This document shows, in pieces, positions 53,050-61,631 of a stretch of DNA of 64,000 bases; within the stretch, counting starts at the first letter, position 1; each line of letters opens with the position of its first letter. Location: contig JANWYV010000004.1 of assembly GCA_025055075.1 (NCBI GenBank), forward strand, positions 145,149-209,148. The letters run 5' to 3'. The notes under the pieces were generated by a model. That model did no database searches. It was not told where the DNA came from and saw nothing but the letters and a program-made list of their open reading frames with translations. Both the position numbers and the translations under genes were made by a program. Origin of the DNA: Blastocatellia bacterium. Its GTDB lineage: Bacteria; Acidobacteriota; Blastocatellia; HR10.

Positions 53050-54474
53050 ATGCGCACGAGCGTCTGGCACGCTCTCTCGCTCCGAACGAAGCTGACCATC
53101 TGGTACGTGAGTTTGATGGCTGCTGTCCTTATGGCTTCCACCTTGATCGCGCATTGGTACTTATCTCGAAGCTTGCGCCACGCCGTCGATGCTTCGCTCA
53201 GCGAGCAGGTGCAGCTCATCGAAGCGCGATTGCGCGCCATCGAAGGAGGGCAAGAGTTCCCAGAACCTCGAACGGAACGGTTCACCATCGCACCGGCATT
53301 CGTCGAGTTGATTACCCCCGAGGGGGAGATCGCTGATGTCGCGGCGGCTTCGGAAAATGAGCGCGTTCCCATTCGCCCGGAGACGCTCGAGCGCGTCCGA
53401 ACGAGCCGCGATCCCGTCGCCGAGGAGGCGCACACTCGCGACGGTCGCGCCATGCGCGTCGTCACCTGGCGCGCGTTGGATGCGCGCGGAGAGTTGGAGT
53501 ACTTCATCCGCGCCGGTTACGTCATCGAGGATATTCATCGCGCAGAGCAAAAGCTTTTGGGGACGCTCCTGGTCACGACGGCGCTCGCGCTGATCGTGGC
53601 GAGCTTGGGCGGCATGCTCTTGGCGACGCGAGCGCTCCGTCCCGTTGATCGTCTCATCCGCGCGGCGCGCACCATCACCGCGCACAAACTCAAGGAGCGC
53701 GTCGAAGTCCCCCCCTCACGGGATGAACTGGCCCGCCTGGCCGAGACGTTCAATCAAATGATCTCCCGCTTGGACGAGGCTTTCGAACGCGAGCGGCGCT
53801 TCACCGAAGACGCCTCGCATGAGTTGCGTACGCCACTCGCCATCCTTCGCTCGGAATTGGAGATCGCTCTCCGCCGCGAGCGTCCCGCCGAGGAGTATCG
53901 CCAAACGCTTCAACGGTGCTTGGACGAAGTCCTGCGATTGAGTCGCTTGACGGATGATCTGCTCTGGCTCTCCCGCTCCGAGAGCGGACATCTGGCCTTG
54001 AATTTCACCTCACTTCGGCTCGACGGGCTCTGCCGCGACGTCGTCGCGCAGATGCGTCCTATCGCCGAAGCGCGTCACCTTAATCTCACGCTCCAAGAGT
54101 CCGAAGAACCACTTCCCGTTCGCGGTGATCCCCATTGCCTTCGACGGCTTCTCCTCAACCTCCTCGACAACGCGCTCAAGTTCACGCCCTCGGACGGACG
54201 CGTCACGCTCCGAATGAACCGCATCGAGACACACGCTCGCGTGGAGGTCGAAGATACCGGATGCGGAATTCCTGCCGAGGATCTCCCGCACATCTTCGAA
54301 CGTTTCTACCGCCGTCCCTTCGGAGAAAGAGCCGGAGCGGGTCTCGGTCTCGCCATCAGCCGATGGATCGTCGAGGCACACGGAGGCCGCATCTGGGCCG
54401 AGAGCGAACTCGGTCGCGGTAGCCGCTTCATCGTCGAGCTGCCTCTTGCTGGGGCTATGAGCGAGGAGGGATGA
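53050..54474 (+). CDS. sensor histidine kinase (HAMP, HisKA, HATPase)
   Basis: A 474-residue membrane kinase. Transmembrane helices at about 14-36 and 172-193 enclose a periplasmic sensor of about 135 residues. A HAMP domain (194-246), the dimerisation helix with phospho-acceptor His257 (DASHELRTPLA) and the ATPase domain follow. The ATPase domain has the N box LLNLLDNALKFTP, G1 EDTGCGIPAE and G2 GAGLGLAIS. The layout resembles CusS/heavy-metal and envelope sensors. No response regulator is adjacent within this window, so its partner is unknown. Confidence 0.93.
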   Translation: MRTSVWHALSLRTKLTIWYVSLMAAVLMASTLIAHWYLSRSLRHAVDASLSEQVQLIEARLRAIEGGQEFPEPRTERFTIAPAFVELITPEGEIADVAAASENERVPIRPETLERVRTSRDPVAEEAHTRDGRAMRVVTWRALDARGELEYFIRAGYVIEDIHRAEQKLLGTLLVTTALALIVASLGGMLLATRALRPVDRLIRAARTITAHKLKERVEVPPSRDELARLAETFNQMISRLDEAFERERRFTEDASHELRTPLAILRSELEIALRRERPAEEYRQTLQRCLDEVLRLSRLTDDLLWLSRSESGHLALNFTSLRLDGLCRDVVAQMRPIAEARHLNLTLQESEEPLPVRGDPHCLRRLLLNLLDNALKFTPSDGRVTLRMNRIETHARVEVEDTGCGIPAEDLPHIFERFYRRPFGERAGAGLGLAISRWIVEAHGGRIWAESELGRGSRFIVELPLAGAMSEEG

Positions 54475-54533
54475 AGCCTACTATTCGCTGCCCGAAGCAT
54501 TCATGCCAAACGCTCTACAAGCGGAACCACGGC

Positions 54534-55122
54534 TTATCGACACATCCGGCATGACACCCTGCGATGACGCAAGCGACACCGGTGGCGATTACCAGTTAAT
54601 CGAGCACACCGCGCTCCGCTGATTCGGACGATCCAGCGAAACGCAACGAGATCATCCACTTCTTCCTGCCTTGAAGAGAGTTTACCGCTAAGGTGAATGC
54701 GAACGCCTTTCGGAACTTGCACTTCAAAAAAGGCGATGCCCTCGATCTCCGCAGGACAGCGCACCTCGACAATCGTCTTCTCAACGCGCACGCCAGATGA
54801 CGGGAGCGGATGAATGTCGAGTTTTTCATGGTGAAAGGGATCTGCCAAATGACCTGAGGCGTATCCGGTTGAAATACTCAGCTCATCGCCTCGGCTGCGC
54901 ACGGCGAACAGATCATCGAGCTTGAGCCCCTCGACGCGCACGAGGATTTCGCTCGGACGATCCCAATCAAATCTCACCCGCTTGTTCAAGATCGGGTAAA
55001 ACCCGGAGAAGCGAAGAACCTCCTCCCTCGCGTCTTGCCTCGGCGACATCGAAAGGCCGTTTTTCCCCCTCCCACAGAATGAAGAGACTGACGACCAAAA
55101 GCGCAAAGGCTCCTCGTCTCAT
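54534..55122 (-). pseudogene. small exported protein gene interrupted by a frameshift
   Basis: An ATG at 55122 with GGAGGAAGG upstream begins a clear signal peptide (MRRGAFALLVVSLFILWEG). That frame then stops after 51 codons. A second frame, entered near the homopolymer run at 55060-55069 (five T then five C on the forward strand), continues with coherent sequence to 54534. It includes FDWDRPSEILVRVEGLKLDD, IHPLPSSGVRVEKTIVEVRC and FFEVQVPKGVRIHLSGKL. The joined product would be about 195 residues. A one-base indel, either real or a sequencing error, is the simplest explanation. No family is recognised. Confidence 0.5.
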
Positions 55123-55313
55123 CGGCCTTCCTCCAAGAGAAAGGTCGAACAGCCAATGAACGCCACAGCGCAAATCATAGCCAATAAGCCCACACGGTCC
55201 CCCAACAGCCCCATTGTTGATGGCATGCAAAAAACGGACCGCACATAGCGTGGAAGCTGAAGTCCGCGCAATTTCCGATCGTATCCTATTCCGTAAAGCA
55301 GCAATAGCAACAT
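55119..55313 (-). CDS. putative small membrane protein
   Basis: A 64-residue ORF with hydrophobic segments at the N-terminus (MLLLLLYGIGY) and near the end (GLLAMICAVAFIGCSTFLL). Its stop overlaps the next start as ATGA, an arrangement that favours a real operon. No good Shine-Dalgarno was found and no family is recognised, so this is tentative. Confidence 0.3.
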   Translation of the reverse strand: MLLLLLYGIGYDRKLRGLQLPRYVRSVFCMPSTMGLLGDRVGLLAMICAVAFIGCSTFLLEEGR

Positions 55314-55438
55314 CTCTCGTCACACACTTGAGCGGGTAAAGCCGATGTCGCTCTCGAAGGCGAAGGACCTGGCCAAAGGACCATCAGGATGAGGACCAGG
55401 ATCATGATGAGTCGAGCGCTTTGCTTGGCTTTCCTCAA
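55286..55438 (-). CDS. putative secreted Cys-rich peptide
   Basis: A 50-residue ORF starting at TTG 55438, which lies 6 nt after a perfect AAGGAGG. The peptide has a basic N-terminus, a strongly hydrophobic core (LIMILVLILMVLW) and a small-residue stretch like a signal-peptidase site. It ends in a short tail with five cysteines (VCDERCCYCCFTE; Cys 39, 43, 44, 46, 47). A perfect TATAAT lies at 55481-55476 on the same strand. Its 3' end overlaps the next small ORF. Function unknown; it could be a metal-binding or modified peptide. Confidence 0.35.
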   Translation of the reverse strand: MRKAKQSARLIMILVLILMVLWPGPSPSRATSALPAQVCDERCCYCCFTE

Positions 55439-55709
55439 CAACCGCCTCCTTGAGAGTCTTCCCCGGCGGTCCGCTATTATACTGTCTGTCAAGCCCCAAT
55501 CGCTTTTAATCGTCGCCCGTGTAGCGCGGTCGGCCCGGAATACTCAAATTGGCCGTAGCTTGCCAATTTAATGACAAGGCTTCGACGGGACGAAGAGCCC
55601 TGGCCCGACTGGTAGCGAGCGCGCATGGCGGCTCGGCCGGGAATGGCCGAGGGATGGCCGCCATCTAAACCGGGTTCTCCCCACCGGCCACCCTGCCCGC
55701 ACTTTCTCC

Positions 55710-55738
55710 TTGACACTGCGGGTCATTTCCCGTAGCAT
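55710..55738 (+). promoter_or_regulatory. sigma-70 promoter of the dcw cluster
   Basis: A perfect TTGACA (55710-55715), a 17-nt spacer and TAGCAT (55733-55738) lie about 100 nt upstream of mraZ. It is the only strong forward promoter found for the cluster and is followed directly by the MraZ-type repeats. Confidence 0.65.
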
Positions 55739-55745
55739 ACGCGAG

Positions 55746-55770
55746 GTGGACTAAAGTGGACCAAAGTGGT
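55746..55770 (+). promoter_or_regulatory. MraZ-type operator repeats
   Basis: GTGG occurs three times at exact 10-bp spacing (55746, 55756, 55766), as GTGGA-CTAAA-GTGGA-CCAAA-GTGGT. The later copies read AAAGTGGNNN. Known MraZ targets are short direct repeats with a 10-bp period (TGGG-type in E. coli, AAAGTG-type in mollicutes) in the promoter of their own operon. The repeats begin 8 nt after the -10 box, so bound MraZ would block initiation. Confidence 0.7.
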
Positions 55771-55844
55771 TCGGGAATCGGGGACCTGGATGAGCAGTTA
55801 AAGCTCGACTTCAAGAGATCGCGGGAAGTGGTTGGGAATTAGGG

Positions 55845-56279
55845 ATGTTACGCGGAAACTACACGACGCGAATCGATGAGAAAGGACGGATCAAGATCCC
55901 AGCCGCCTTCCGCGACATCATCCTGGAGAAGTACGGTTCGGAGTTCTTTGTCACGAGCTTGGATGGGGATCACGTCCGGCTCTATCCGCTGCCGGAGTGG
56001 GAGAAGATTGAGCAACGGCTCGCCCAACTGCCGGAGATGGACCCAGTGAAGGAGAAATTCCTTCGGGTGACGAACTTCTACGGTCGGCAGACAACGATGG
56101 ATGGGCAGGGGCGGATTTTGATCCATCCGCCGCTTCGGGCGAAGGCCGAATTGAATGGCGAGGTCGCGGTCTTGGGATACATCACCTATCTCCAAGTGTG
56201 GAACCTGGAGAAGTTCGAGGCGCAGCTTGGAGTCTTCACCAAGGAAGATGCCGCTGCCATTGCGAAATTGGGAATCTGA
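55845..56279 (+). CDS. mraZ: transcriptional regulator MraZ
   Basis: A 144-residue protein with two AbrB-like half-domains. Each carries the DxxGRI motif: MLRGNYTTRIDEKGRIKIPAAFR and QTTMDGQGRILIHPPLR. It is the first gene of the division and cell-wall cluster, and in E. coli and mollicutes it regulates that operon through repeats in the promoter. The 10-bp-period repeats at 55746-55770 are the expected target. The start is the first ATG and matches the family N-terminus exactly. Confidence 0.95.
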   Translation: MLRGNYTTRIDEKGRIKIPAAFRDIILEKYGSEFFVTSLDGDHVRLYPLPEWEKIEQRLAQLPEMDPVKEKFLRVTNFYGRQTTMDGQGRILIHPPLRAKAELNGEVAVLGYITYLQVWNLEKFEAQLGVFTKEDAAAIAKLGI

Positions 56280-57327
56280 GCCTGATCTTGGGCGCGCCTG
56301 GCATCGTCCGGTGCTCGTGCGCGAGGTTGTCGAGCTATTGCGCCCGTGTTTGGACGGGGTGATCGTGGACTGCACGGTAGGGACAGGAGGGCATGCCGAG
56401 GCGTTGCTCTCGGCGTCAGATCGCGTGCGCGTGATCGGGATTGATTGGGACGAAGAAGCACTGATGTGGGCACGAGAGCGGCTGCGGCCTTATGGCGATC
56501 GGTTTGTGCCCGTTCATGATGACTTCAAGCACTTGGCAGAGATCATGGCGCGGCATGGTCTTTCGATGGTGGAAGGCATTCTTGTGGATCTGGGGGTCTC
56601 GTCGCTGCAATTGGAGATGGCCGAGCGCGGGTTCAGCTTTCAACAGGAGGGGCCGCTCGACATGCGGATGGACCGGCGGCGGAGGGTGACAGCGGCGGAT
56701 CTCGTGAACGCGCTGGGCGAACGCGAGCTAGCTGATCTTATCTTCCGATACGGCGAGGAACCAGCGGCGCGGCGGATTGCGCGAGCGATCGTCCGCGCGC
56801 GCGCGCACGGACCGATTCGGACGACGACCGAACTGGCGGAGATCGTGGCACGGGCTGTGGGCGGGCGACGAACGACGCGCATTCATCCGGCGACGCGTAC
56901 GTTTCAAGCCCTACGGATTGCCGTCAATGATGAACTGTCGGGATTGGAGGGTTTCGTGGACGTGGCGATCGAGCGGCTCGTGCCCGGCGGACGCTTGGTC
57001 ATCATCTCATTTCACTCGCTCGAGGACCGAGTGATCAAGCGCCGATTGCATTTCCATGCGGGGCGCTGCGACTGCGCGGTTCGGCGATGGGGCGTGCAGC
57101 GAGAGGACGAGCCTTGTCCGCAGTGTGGAGCGGCGCGCCGCATCGTCCTGCTCACGCGCCGAGCCGTTCGACCGAGCGCAGCGGAAGTGCGAGAGAATCC
57201 GCGGGCGCGCAGCGCGAAGCTTCGAGCGGGTGTTCGCTGTCCCCCATCGGAAGGGGACCCCGAAGGTCGGGCATCCGCTCGTGCGGCGAGTTCCCGAGCG
57301 CGATTCGCCTGTGGGAAGCGCGTGTGA
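56248..57327 (+). CDS. rsmH: 16S rRNA (cytosine(1402)-N4)-methyltransferase
   Basis: A 359-residue SAM-dependent methyltransferase. HRPVLVREVVELLRP, VDCTVGTGGHAEALL (SAM loop), GILVDLGVSSLQLEMAERGF, RTTTELAEIVA and RLVIISFHSLEDRVIK are typical. It modifies C1402 in the ribosomal P site. The C-terminus is about 40 residues longer than usual and Arg/Ala rich. ATG 56248 lies within mraZ, giving a 32-nt overlap; AAGGAAG sits very close to it, so the exact start is uncertain. Confidence 0.93.
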   Translation: MPLPLRNWESEPDLGRAWHRPVLVREVVELLRPCLDGVIVDCTVGTGGHAEALLSASDRVRVIGIDWDEEALMWARERLRPYGDRFVPVHDDFKHLAEIMARHGLSMVEGILVDLGVSSLQLEMAERGFSFQQEGPLDMRMDRRRRVTAADLVNALGERELADLIFRYGEEPAARRIARAIVRARAHGPIRTTTELAEIVARAVGGRRTTRIHPATRTFQALRIAVNDELSGLEGFVDVAIERLVPGGRLVIISFHSLEDRVIKRRLHFHAGRCDCAVRRWGVQREDEPCPQCGAARRIVLLTRRAVRPSAAEVRENPRARSAKLRAGVRCPPSEGDPEGRASARAASSRARFACGKRV

Positions 57328-57356
57328 TGAATAATGTCGAAGCTAAGGAGGGAGAG

Positions 57357-58058
57357 ATGCAAATGCCCTTGCGCGTGCAGAATGGACCAGTGCCTCACCG
57401 GAGGGAGCTGAAAGCCGCCTCTCGGATGATCCTGGTGCTTGGCGTGGCAGGAGCTGTGGCGTTCTCGCTGATTCTCGCGACGTGGCAACATGTCGAAGCG
57501 CTGCGGTACGGCTATCGCTTGGACCAATTGATGCGCGAGCGCGAGCGATTGGAGGCCTTGAAGCGACAGCTCGAATCGGAGCGCGCGTACTATCGGTCGC
57601 CGCAGGTGATCGAGCCGCTGGCGCGACGGTTGGGACTCATTCGTCCTGATCCGTCGCAAGTCATCGTCGTGGGTCGAGGAGGGTCTTCACCGCAGGCGAA
57701 CGATCCGCGCGTGCTGCTCTCCGGCGGATTCGAGCGCGCCTCTGGAGCGCATGATCTGGCCCCCGGCACGTCGACGCCGAGATCGGGGTCGTCGGTCGAG
57801 AGCGCGCGGGCTGTTCGCCGACGTCTCCGTGCGAAACCAGTGAAACCGGTCGCTGAGATCGTCGGTGAAGAGTCGCCTTCGTCTTCGGGATCGCCCGGAG
57901 GAATGCCGATAGCTTCGGAGACGTCGGAAAATGCCAACGCCTCTTCATCGAAAGGAATAAGGTCCGATGAAGGGGCGGTGGTGGAGCGACCGAGCGACTC
58001 GACAGTAGAGAACCCGACGTCGAAACGGAGGAGACCGTCCAAACAAGGTGAGCCGTGA
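57357..58058 (+). CDS. ftsL: FtsL-like cell division protein with extended tail
   Basis: A 233-residue protein. A short cytoplasmic part and one membrane helix (MILVLGVAGAVAFSLILATW) are followed by a leucine-zipper-like coiled coil (YRLDQLMRERERLEALKRQL), then SPQVIEPLARRLGLIRPDP. This is the FtsL/septum-formation-initiator layout and it sits between rsmH and ftsI. The remaining 125 residues are low-complexity Ser/Pro/Arg/Glu and are not normal for FtsL (usually about 100 residues in total). ATG 57357 is 5 nt after AAGGAGG. Confidence 0.8.
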   Translation: MQMPLRVQNGPVPHRRELKAASRMILVLGVAGAVAFSLILATWQHVEALRYGYRLDQLMRERERLEALKRQLESERAYYRSPQVIEPLARRLGLIRPDPSQVIVVGRGGSSPQANDPRVLLSGGFERASGAHDLAPGTSTPRSGSSVESARAVRRRLRAKPVKPVAEIVGEESPSSSGSPGGMPIASETSENANASSSKGIRSDEGAVVERPSDSTVENPTSKRRRPSKQGEP

Positions 58059-60115
58059 TCAAGCGCGAGCTGTACAAGAAGACAATTCGACGACGCCTTG
58101 TTCAACTGACGGGTCTTTTGTCCGTGTGGATGCTTCTTGTCGGCGGTCGTCTTCTCTACGTGCAAGTCGCGCAGCACGAACAATGGCGCGCGCAGGCGGA
58201 TCGGCAACAACGGCGGACGATTCGCGTCACGGCGCTGCGCGGGACGATTTACGATCGCGCGGGACGAGAATTGGCCAAGAGCGTGGAGGCGCCTTCGATC
58301 TTCGCCGTCCCAGCGGAGATCGAGGACGTGGATCGCGCGGCGCGGCAACTGGCGCGTGTCTTGCGCATGGATCCGGGGGCGCTGCGAGAACGACTTTCGG
58401 AACGACGAGAATTCGTCTGGGTGAAACGCAAGGTCACGCCGGAAGAGGCGACGGCCGTCAAGGCGCTCGGGCTCGCGGGGATCCATTTCGTGACCGAGAA
58501 CAAACGCACGTACCCGAATGGAGAGCTGGCGGCTCATGTGCTCGGTTATGCGGGCATAGACGAAGTCGGCTTGGAGGGCATCGAGTTCGCGTACGATCGC
58601 GAGATTCGCGGTGAGGAGAGCACCGTCTTCGTCTATCGCGACGCGCGCGGGCGCACATATGAGCGGGCGCAGCGACCGGTCGCCCGCGGGCATGATCTCA
58701 TCCTCACGTTGGATGCCACGATTCAATTCCACGTGGAGCGCGAATTGCGCGAAGCCGTTCGTCAGGCGCGCGCCCGAAGCGGTGTCGCCATTGTGCTCGA
58801 TCCAAAGACGGGTGAGATCCTGGCGCTCGCGAACGTTCCCACGTTCGATCCCAATGCGTTCGCGAAGGCGTCGGAGGAAGCTCGGCGCAATCGGGCGATT
58901 CGCGATCTCTACGAACCGGGATCGGTCTTCAAGATCGTGACGTTCGCGGCCGCTTTGGAAGAAGGTCTACTCCGTCCGAACGAAGCGATCGAATGCTTAG
59001 GCGGGCGCATCGTCTTGGCCGGGCATACGATTCGCGACCATCGCCCCTTCTTCCGACTGACGGCGCGCGAGGTACTCGAGCAATCAAGCAATATTGGGAC
59101 GATTCAGATCGCGCTGCGGGTGGGGGCTGAGCGCCTGGCGCAGTACATCGAACGGTTCGGCTTCGGCCGGCGCACGGGCGTGGAACTTCCTGGCGAGGCG
59201 CGCGGGATCGTGCGACCGGTGCGGCGATGGACGCCGGCCTCAGTCGGCGCCATCGCCATTGGTCAGGAGATTGGGGTGACGGCCATACAGATGGCCGCGG
59301 CGATGGCCGCGATCGCCAACGAGGGAGTTTGGGTACAACCCCATCTGGTGCGGGCCGTGCGCTCCCGCGATGGGACGGTGATCAAGCGCACTGAACCGGA
59401 GCGACGCCGTGTGTTGAGCCCGACATCGGCGCGCGTGCTCATGCGGATGTTAGAGGGGGTCGTCGAGCGAGGGACGGGACAGCTCGCTCAACTCTCGGGA
59501 TATTCGGCTGCGGGGAAGACTGGAACGGCCCAGCAGTTCGATCCGCGCACGCGCCGCTACTCGAGGACGCGATATGTCGCCTCGTTCGCCGGGTTCGCGC
59601 CGGTCGCCGATCCGCGCGTCGTCGTTCTGGTGGCGCTCGATCATCCCCGTCCGAAGTACACGGGGGGAGAGGTGGCGGCTCCCGTCTTCAAACGAATTGC
59701 GGAAGTGGCTCTGCATGCGCTGAATGTGCCTCCGGATCGGCAACCGGGGCGTCCCATTCTCGCTCTGCGGACGAACTTCGCTTCGGAAGGGACAGAAGGG
59801 GAAGTGGGGCTGGGAGTCTCAGAAGCAGAGGAAGCTGTGCGCTTCTCTGCGCTCCCGACTCCATCGAATGAGGCGCGAAATCTCTTGATGCGAAATCTCA
59901 CGCCAGCGGTCGCTCCGACTCAGAGGATTCGCGATGATCCGCCGCTTGTGCGCGTGCCGGATTTTCGGGGCCAAGGGATTCGCGCGGTGACCGAACACTG
60001 CGCGCGGATTGGTTTGCGCTTAATCGTATCTGGATCGGGACGAGCCGTGCGGCAGGAGCCGGCGGCGGGAACGCTCGTCGTGCGCGGGACGACGTGCCGC
60101 GTGGAATTTCAGTGA
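58055..60115 (+). CDS. ftsI: penicillin-binding protein 2/3 (division transpeptidase) with PASTA domain
   Basis: A 686-residue class B PBP. N-terminal membrane helix (LTGLLSVWMLLVGGRLLYVQ), the RGTIYDRAGRELA dimerisation motif, then the transpeptidase domain with SxxK at Ser290-Lys293 (EPGSVFKI), SSN at 343-345 and KTG at 487-489. One C-terminal PASTA domain lies at about 625-686 (VPDFRGQGIRAVTEHCARIG). It cross-links septal peptidoglycan. The GTG start overlaps the ftsL stop as GTGA. The PASTA domain is more typical of Gram-positives and deep lineages. Confidence 0.95.
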   Translation: MIKRELYKKTIRRRLVQLTGLLSVWMLLVGGRLLYVQVAQHEQWRAQADRQQRRTIRVTALRGTIYDRAGRELAKSVEAPSIFAVPAEIEDVDRAARQLARVLRMDPGALRERLSERREFVWVKRKVTPEEATAVKALGLAGIHFVTENKRTYPNGELAAHVLGYAGIDEVGLEGIEFAYDREIRGEESTVFVYRDARGRTYERAQRPVARGHDLILTLDATIQFHVERELREAVRQARARSGVAIVLDPKTGEILALANVPTFDPNAFAKASEEARRNRAIRDLYEPGSVFKIVTFAAALEEGLLRPNEAIECLGGRIVLAGHTIRDHRPFFRLTAREVLEQSSNIGTIQIALRVGAERLAQYIERFGFGRRTGVELPGEARGIVRPVRRWTPASVGAIAIGQEIGVTAIQMAAAMAAIANEGVWVQPHLVRAVRSRDGTVIKRTEPERRRVLSPTSARVLMRMLEGVVERGTGQLAQLSGYSAAGKTGTAQQFDPRTRRYSRTRYVASFAGFAPVADPRVVVLVALDHPRPKYTGGEVAAPVFKRIAEVALHALNVPPDRQPGRPILALRTNFASEGTEGEVGLGVSEAEEAVRFSALPTPSNEARNLLMRNLTPAVAPTQRIRDDPPLVRVPDFRGQGIRAVTEHCARIGLRLIVSGSGRAVRQEPAAGTLVVRGTTCRVEFQ

Positions 60116-60125
60116 GCGAAGGAGA

Positions 60126-61631
60126 ATGAGTTTGACTCTGCGACAGGCGGTCGAGGTGACAAAGGCTCGCGCATTCGGGCCGCTCGAAGAGCGCGTGACC
60201 GCCATCGCGTATGATTCGCGACGGGTCGCGCCGGGAAGCCTCTTCGTCGCGATTCGCGGCTTCCAACAGGATGGGAACGCCTTCATCCCCGAAGCCCTGG
60301 CTCGCGGAGCGGTGGCGATCGTCTCCGAGAACTCCTGCCCACCGGATTTCCCGCGCGCGTGGCTTCAGGTCGAGGACGCGCGGCGGGCGTTGGCTGAACT
60401 CGCCGCGGCTTTCTACGATCATCCTTCGCGCACCCTCACGCTCATCGGTGTGACAGGAACCAACGGGAAGACGACGACGACCTATCTCATTGATGCTGTG
60501 ATTCGGGCCACGGGCGAGCGCTCTGCCCGATTAGGGACGACCACTTATAAGATTGGCGACGAAGAAATCCCGGCCGAGCGCACGACGCCTGAGGCGCCGG
60601 AGATCCAGCGTTTCCTCCGGCGTGCTGTCGAAGCCGGATGCCGATATGCTGTACTGGAAGTTTCTTCGCATGCTCTCGAACTCAAGCGCGTGCACGGATG
60701 CGAATTCACGGCGGCCGTCTTCACCAACCTCACCCCCGAGCATCTGGATTTTCACGGCACGATGGAGGCGTATTTCGCGGCCAAGCGCAAACTCTTCGAC
60801 GGGACACTCGGAAAGGCTCCGGAGATCGCCATCCTCAATGGGGAAGATCCGTATGCGCGGGAGTTGGTGGCCGTTTCGCGCGGCCGCGTCCTCACCTATG
60901 GGGAGACGTCCGGTGATGTGTTCGCTCGAAGCGTCACCTTCTCGCTGGAAGGGACGCAGCTGATGGTCCGGACGCCGCAAGGGGATGTGTCGTTGCGCTC
61001 TCGGCTGCTCGGACGTCCGAACGTTCGGAACATCCTGGCAGCAGTGGCGACGGGACTGGCGCTCGGTTTCTCGCTGGAAGAGATCGCCAAAGGGATCGAG
61101 CTGTGTCCTCGAGTGCCGGGACGATTTGAGGTCGTCTCCGAGCCCACGCATCCGCTGCTCGTTCTCGTGGATTACGCGCACACAGAGGATGCGTTGCGGA
61201 ATCTGCTGCAGACGGCGCACGATCTTCGACGCGCGCTCTCGATCGAAGGCCGTCTGCTCACCGTCTTCGGGTGCGGTGGTGATCGCGATCGGCGCAAGCG
61301 CGCCCCGATGGGGGAAGTCGCCGGCGCGCTCTCACATCTGGTGATCGTGACCTCGGATAATCCGCGCTCGGAGGATCCGGAGGCCATCCTGGCGGAGATC
61401 GAAACGGGACTCGCGCGCACGAACACGCCGTATTTGAAGATCGTGGATCGCGCGGAGGCCATCCGGATGGCGATCGCGTTGGCCGAGCCTGGGGACATCG
61501 TCCTGATCGCGGGCAAGGGACACGAGACCTATCAAGTGCTCAAGGATCGCATCATCCCGTTCGACGACCGCGAGGTCGCGCGCGCGGCGTTGAAGGAACG
61601 TTTCGGGAGCAAGGAGAGCGAGACGCAATGA
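60126..61631 (+). CDS. murE: UDP-MurNAc-tripeptide synthetase (meso-diaminopimelate-adding type)
   Basis: A 501-residue Mur ligase with the ATP loop VTGTNGKTTTTYL (111-117 core), TTPEAPEIQRFL, EVSSHALELKRVHGCEF and VDYAHTEDALRNLL. The motif DNPR at 411-414 is the amino-acid-selecting signature for meso-DAP, rather than lysine. It adds the third residue of the peptidoglycan stem peptide in the cytoplasm. The start lies 10 nt after ftsI, and the stop overlaps murF by 4 nt. Confidence 0.96.
   Translation: MSLTLRQAVEVTKARAFGPLEERVTAIAYDSRRVAPGSLFVAIRGFQQDGNAFIPEALARGAVAIVSENSCPPDFPRAWLQVEDARRALAELAAAFYDHPSRTLTLIGVTGTNGKTTTTYLIDAVIRATGERSARLGTTTYKIGDEEIPAERTTPEAPEIQRFLRRAVEAGCRYAVLEVSSHALELKRVHGCEFTAAVFTNLTPEHLDFHGTMEAYFAAKRKLFDGTLGKAPEIAILNGEDPYARELVAVSRGRVLTYGETSGDVFARSVTFSLEGTQLMVRTPQGDVSLRSRLLGRPNVRNILAAVATGLALGFSLEEIAKGIELCPRVPGRFEVVSEPTHPLLVLVDYAHTEDALRNLLQTAHDLRRALSIEGRLLTVFGCGGDRDRRKRAPMGEVAGALSHLVIVTSDNPRSEDPEAILAEIETGLARTNTPYLKIVDRAEAIRMAIALAEPGDIVLIAGKGHETYQVLKDRIIPFDDREVARAALKERFGSKESETQ

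Larger units (their letters stand above)
55439..55844. other. intergenic region upstream of the dcw cluster
   Basis: A 406-nt stretch with no supported gene. It contains the leftward TATAAT at 55481-55476 and, on the forward strand, the dcw promoter and MraZ-type repeats listed separately. No RNA gene was recognised between them. Confidence 0.5.

Noticed and set aside
54967..55323. 118-codon reverse ORF beginning upstream of the signal-peptide ATG
   Set aside because: Its first two thirds overlap the other small ORFs without a ribosome-binding site; only the part from ATG 55122 has a start signal and was used in the frameshifted gene.
55476..55492. TTGACA (55492-55487) with TATAAT (55481-55476) as a paired promoter
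   Set aside because: The two hexamers are only 5 nt apart, too close to be used together; only the TATAAT was kept as a possible -10.
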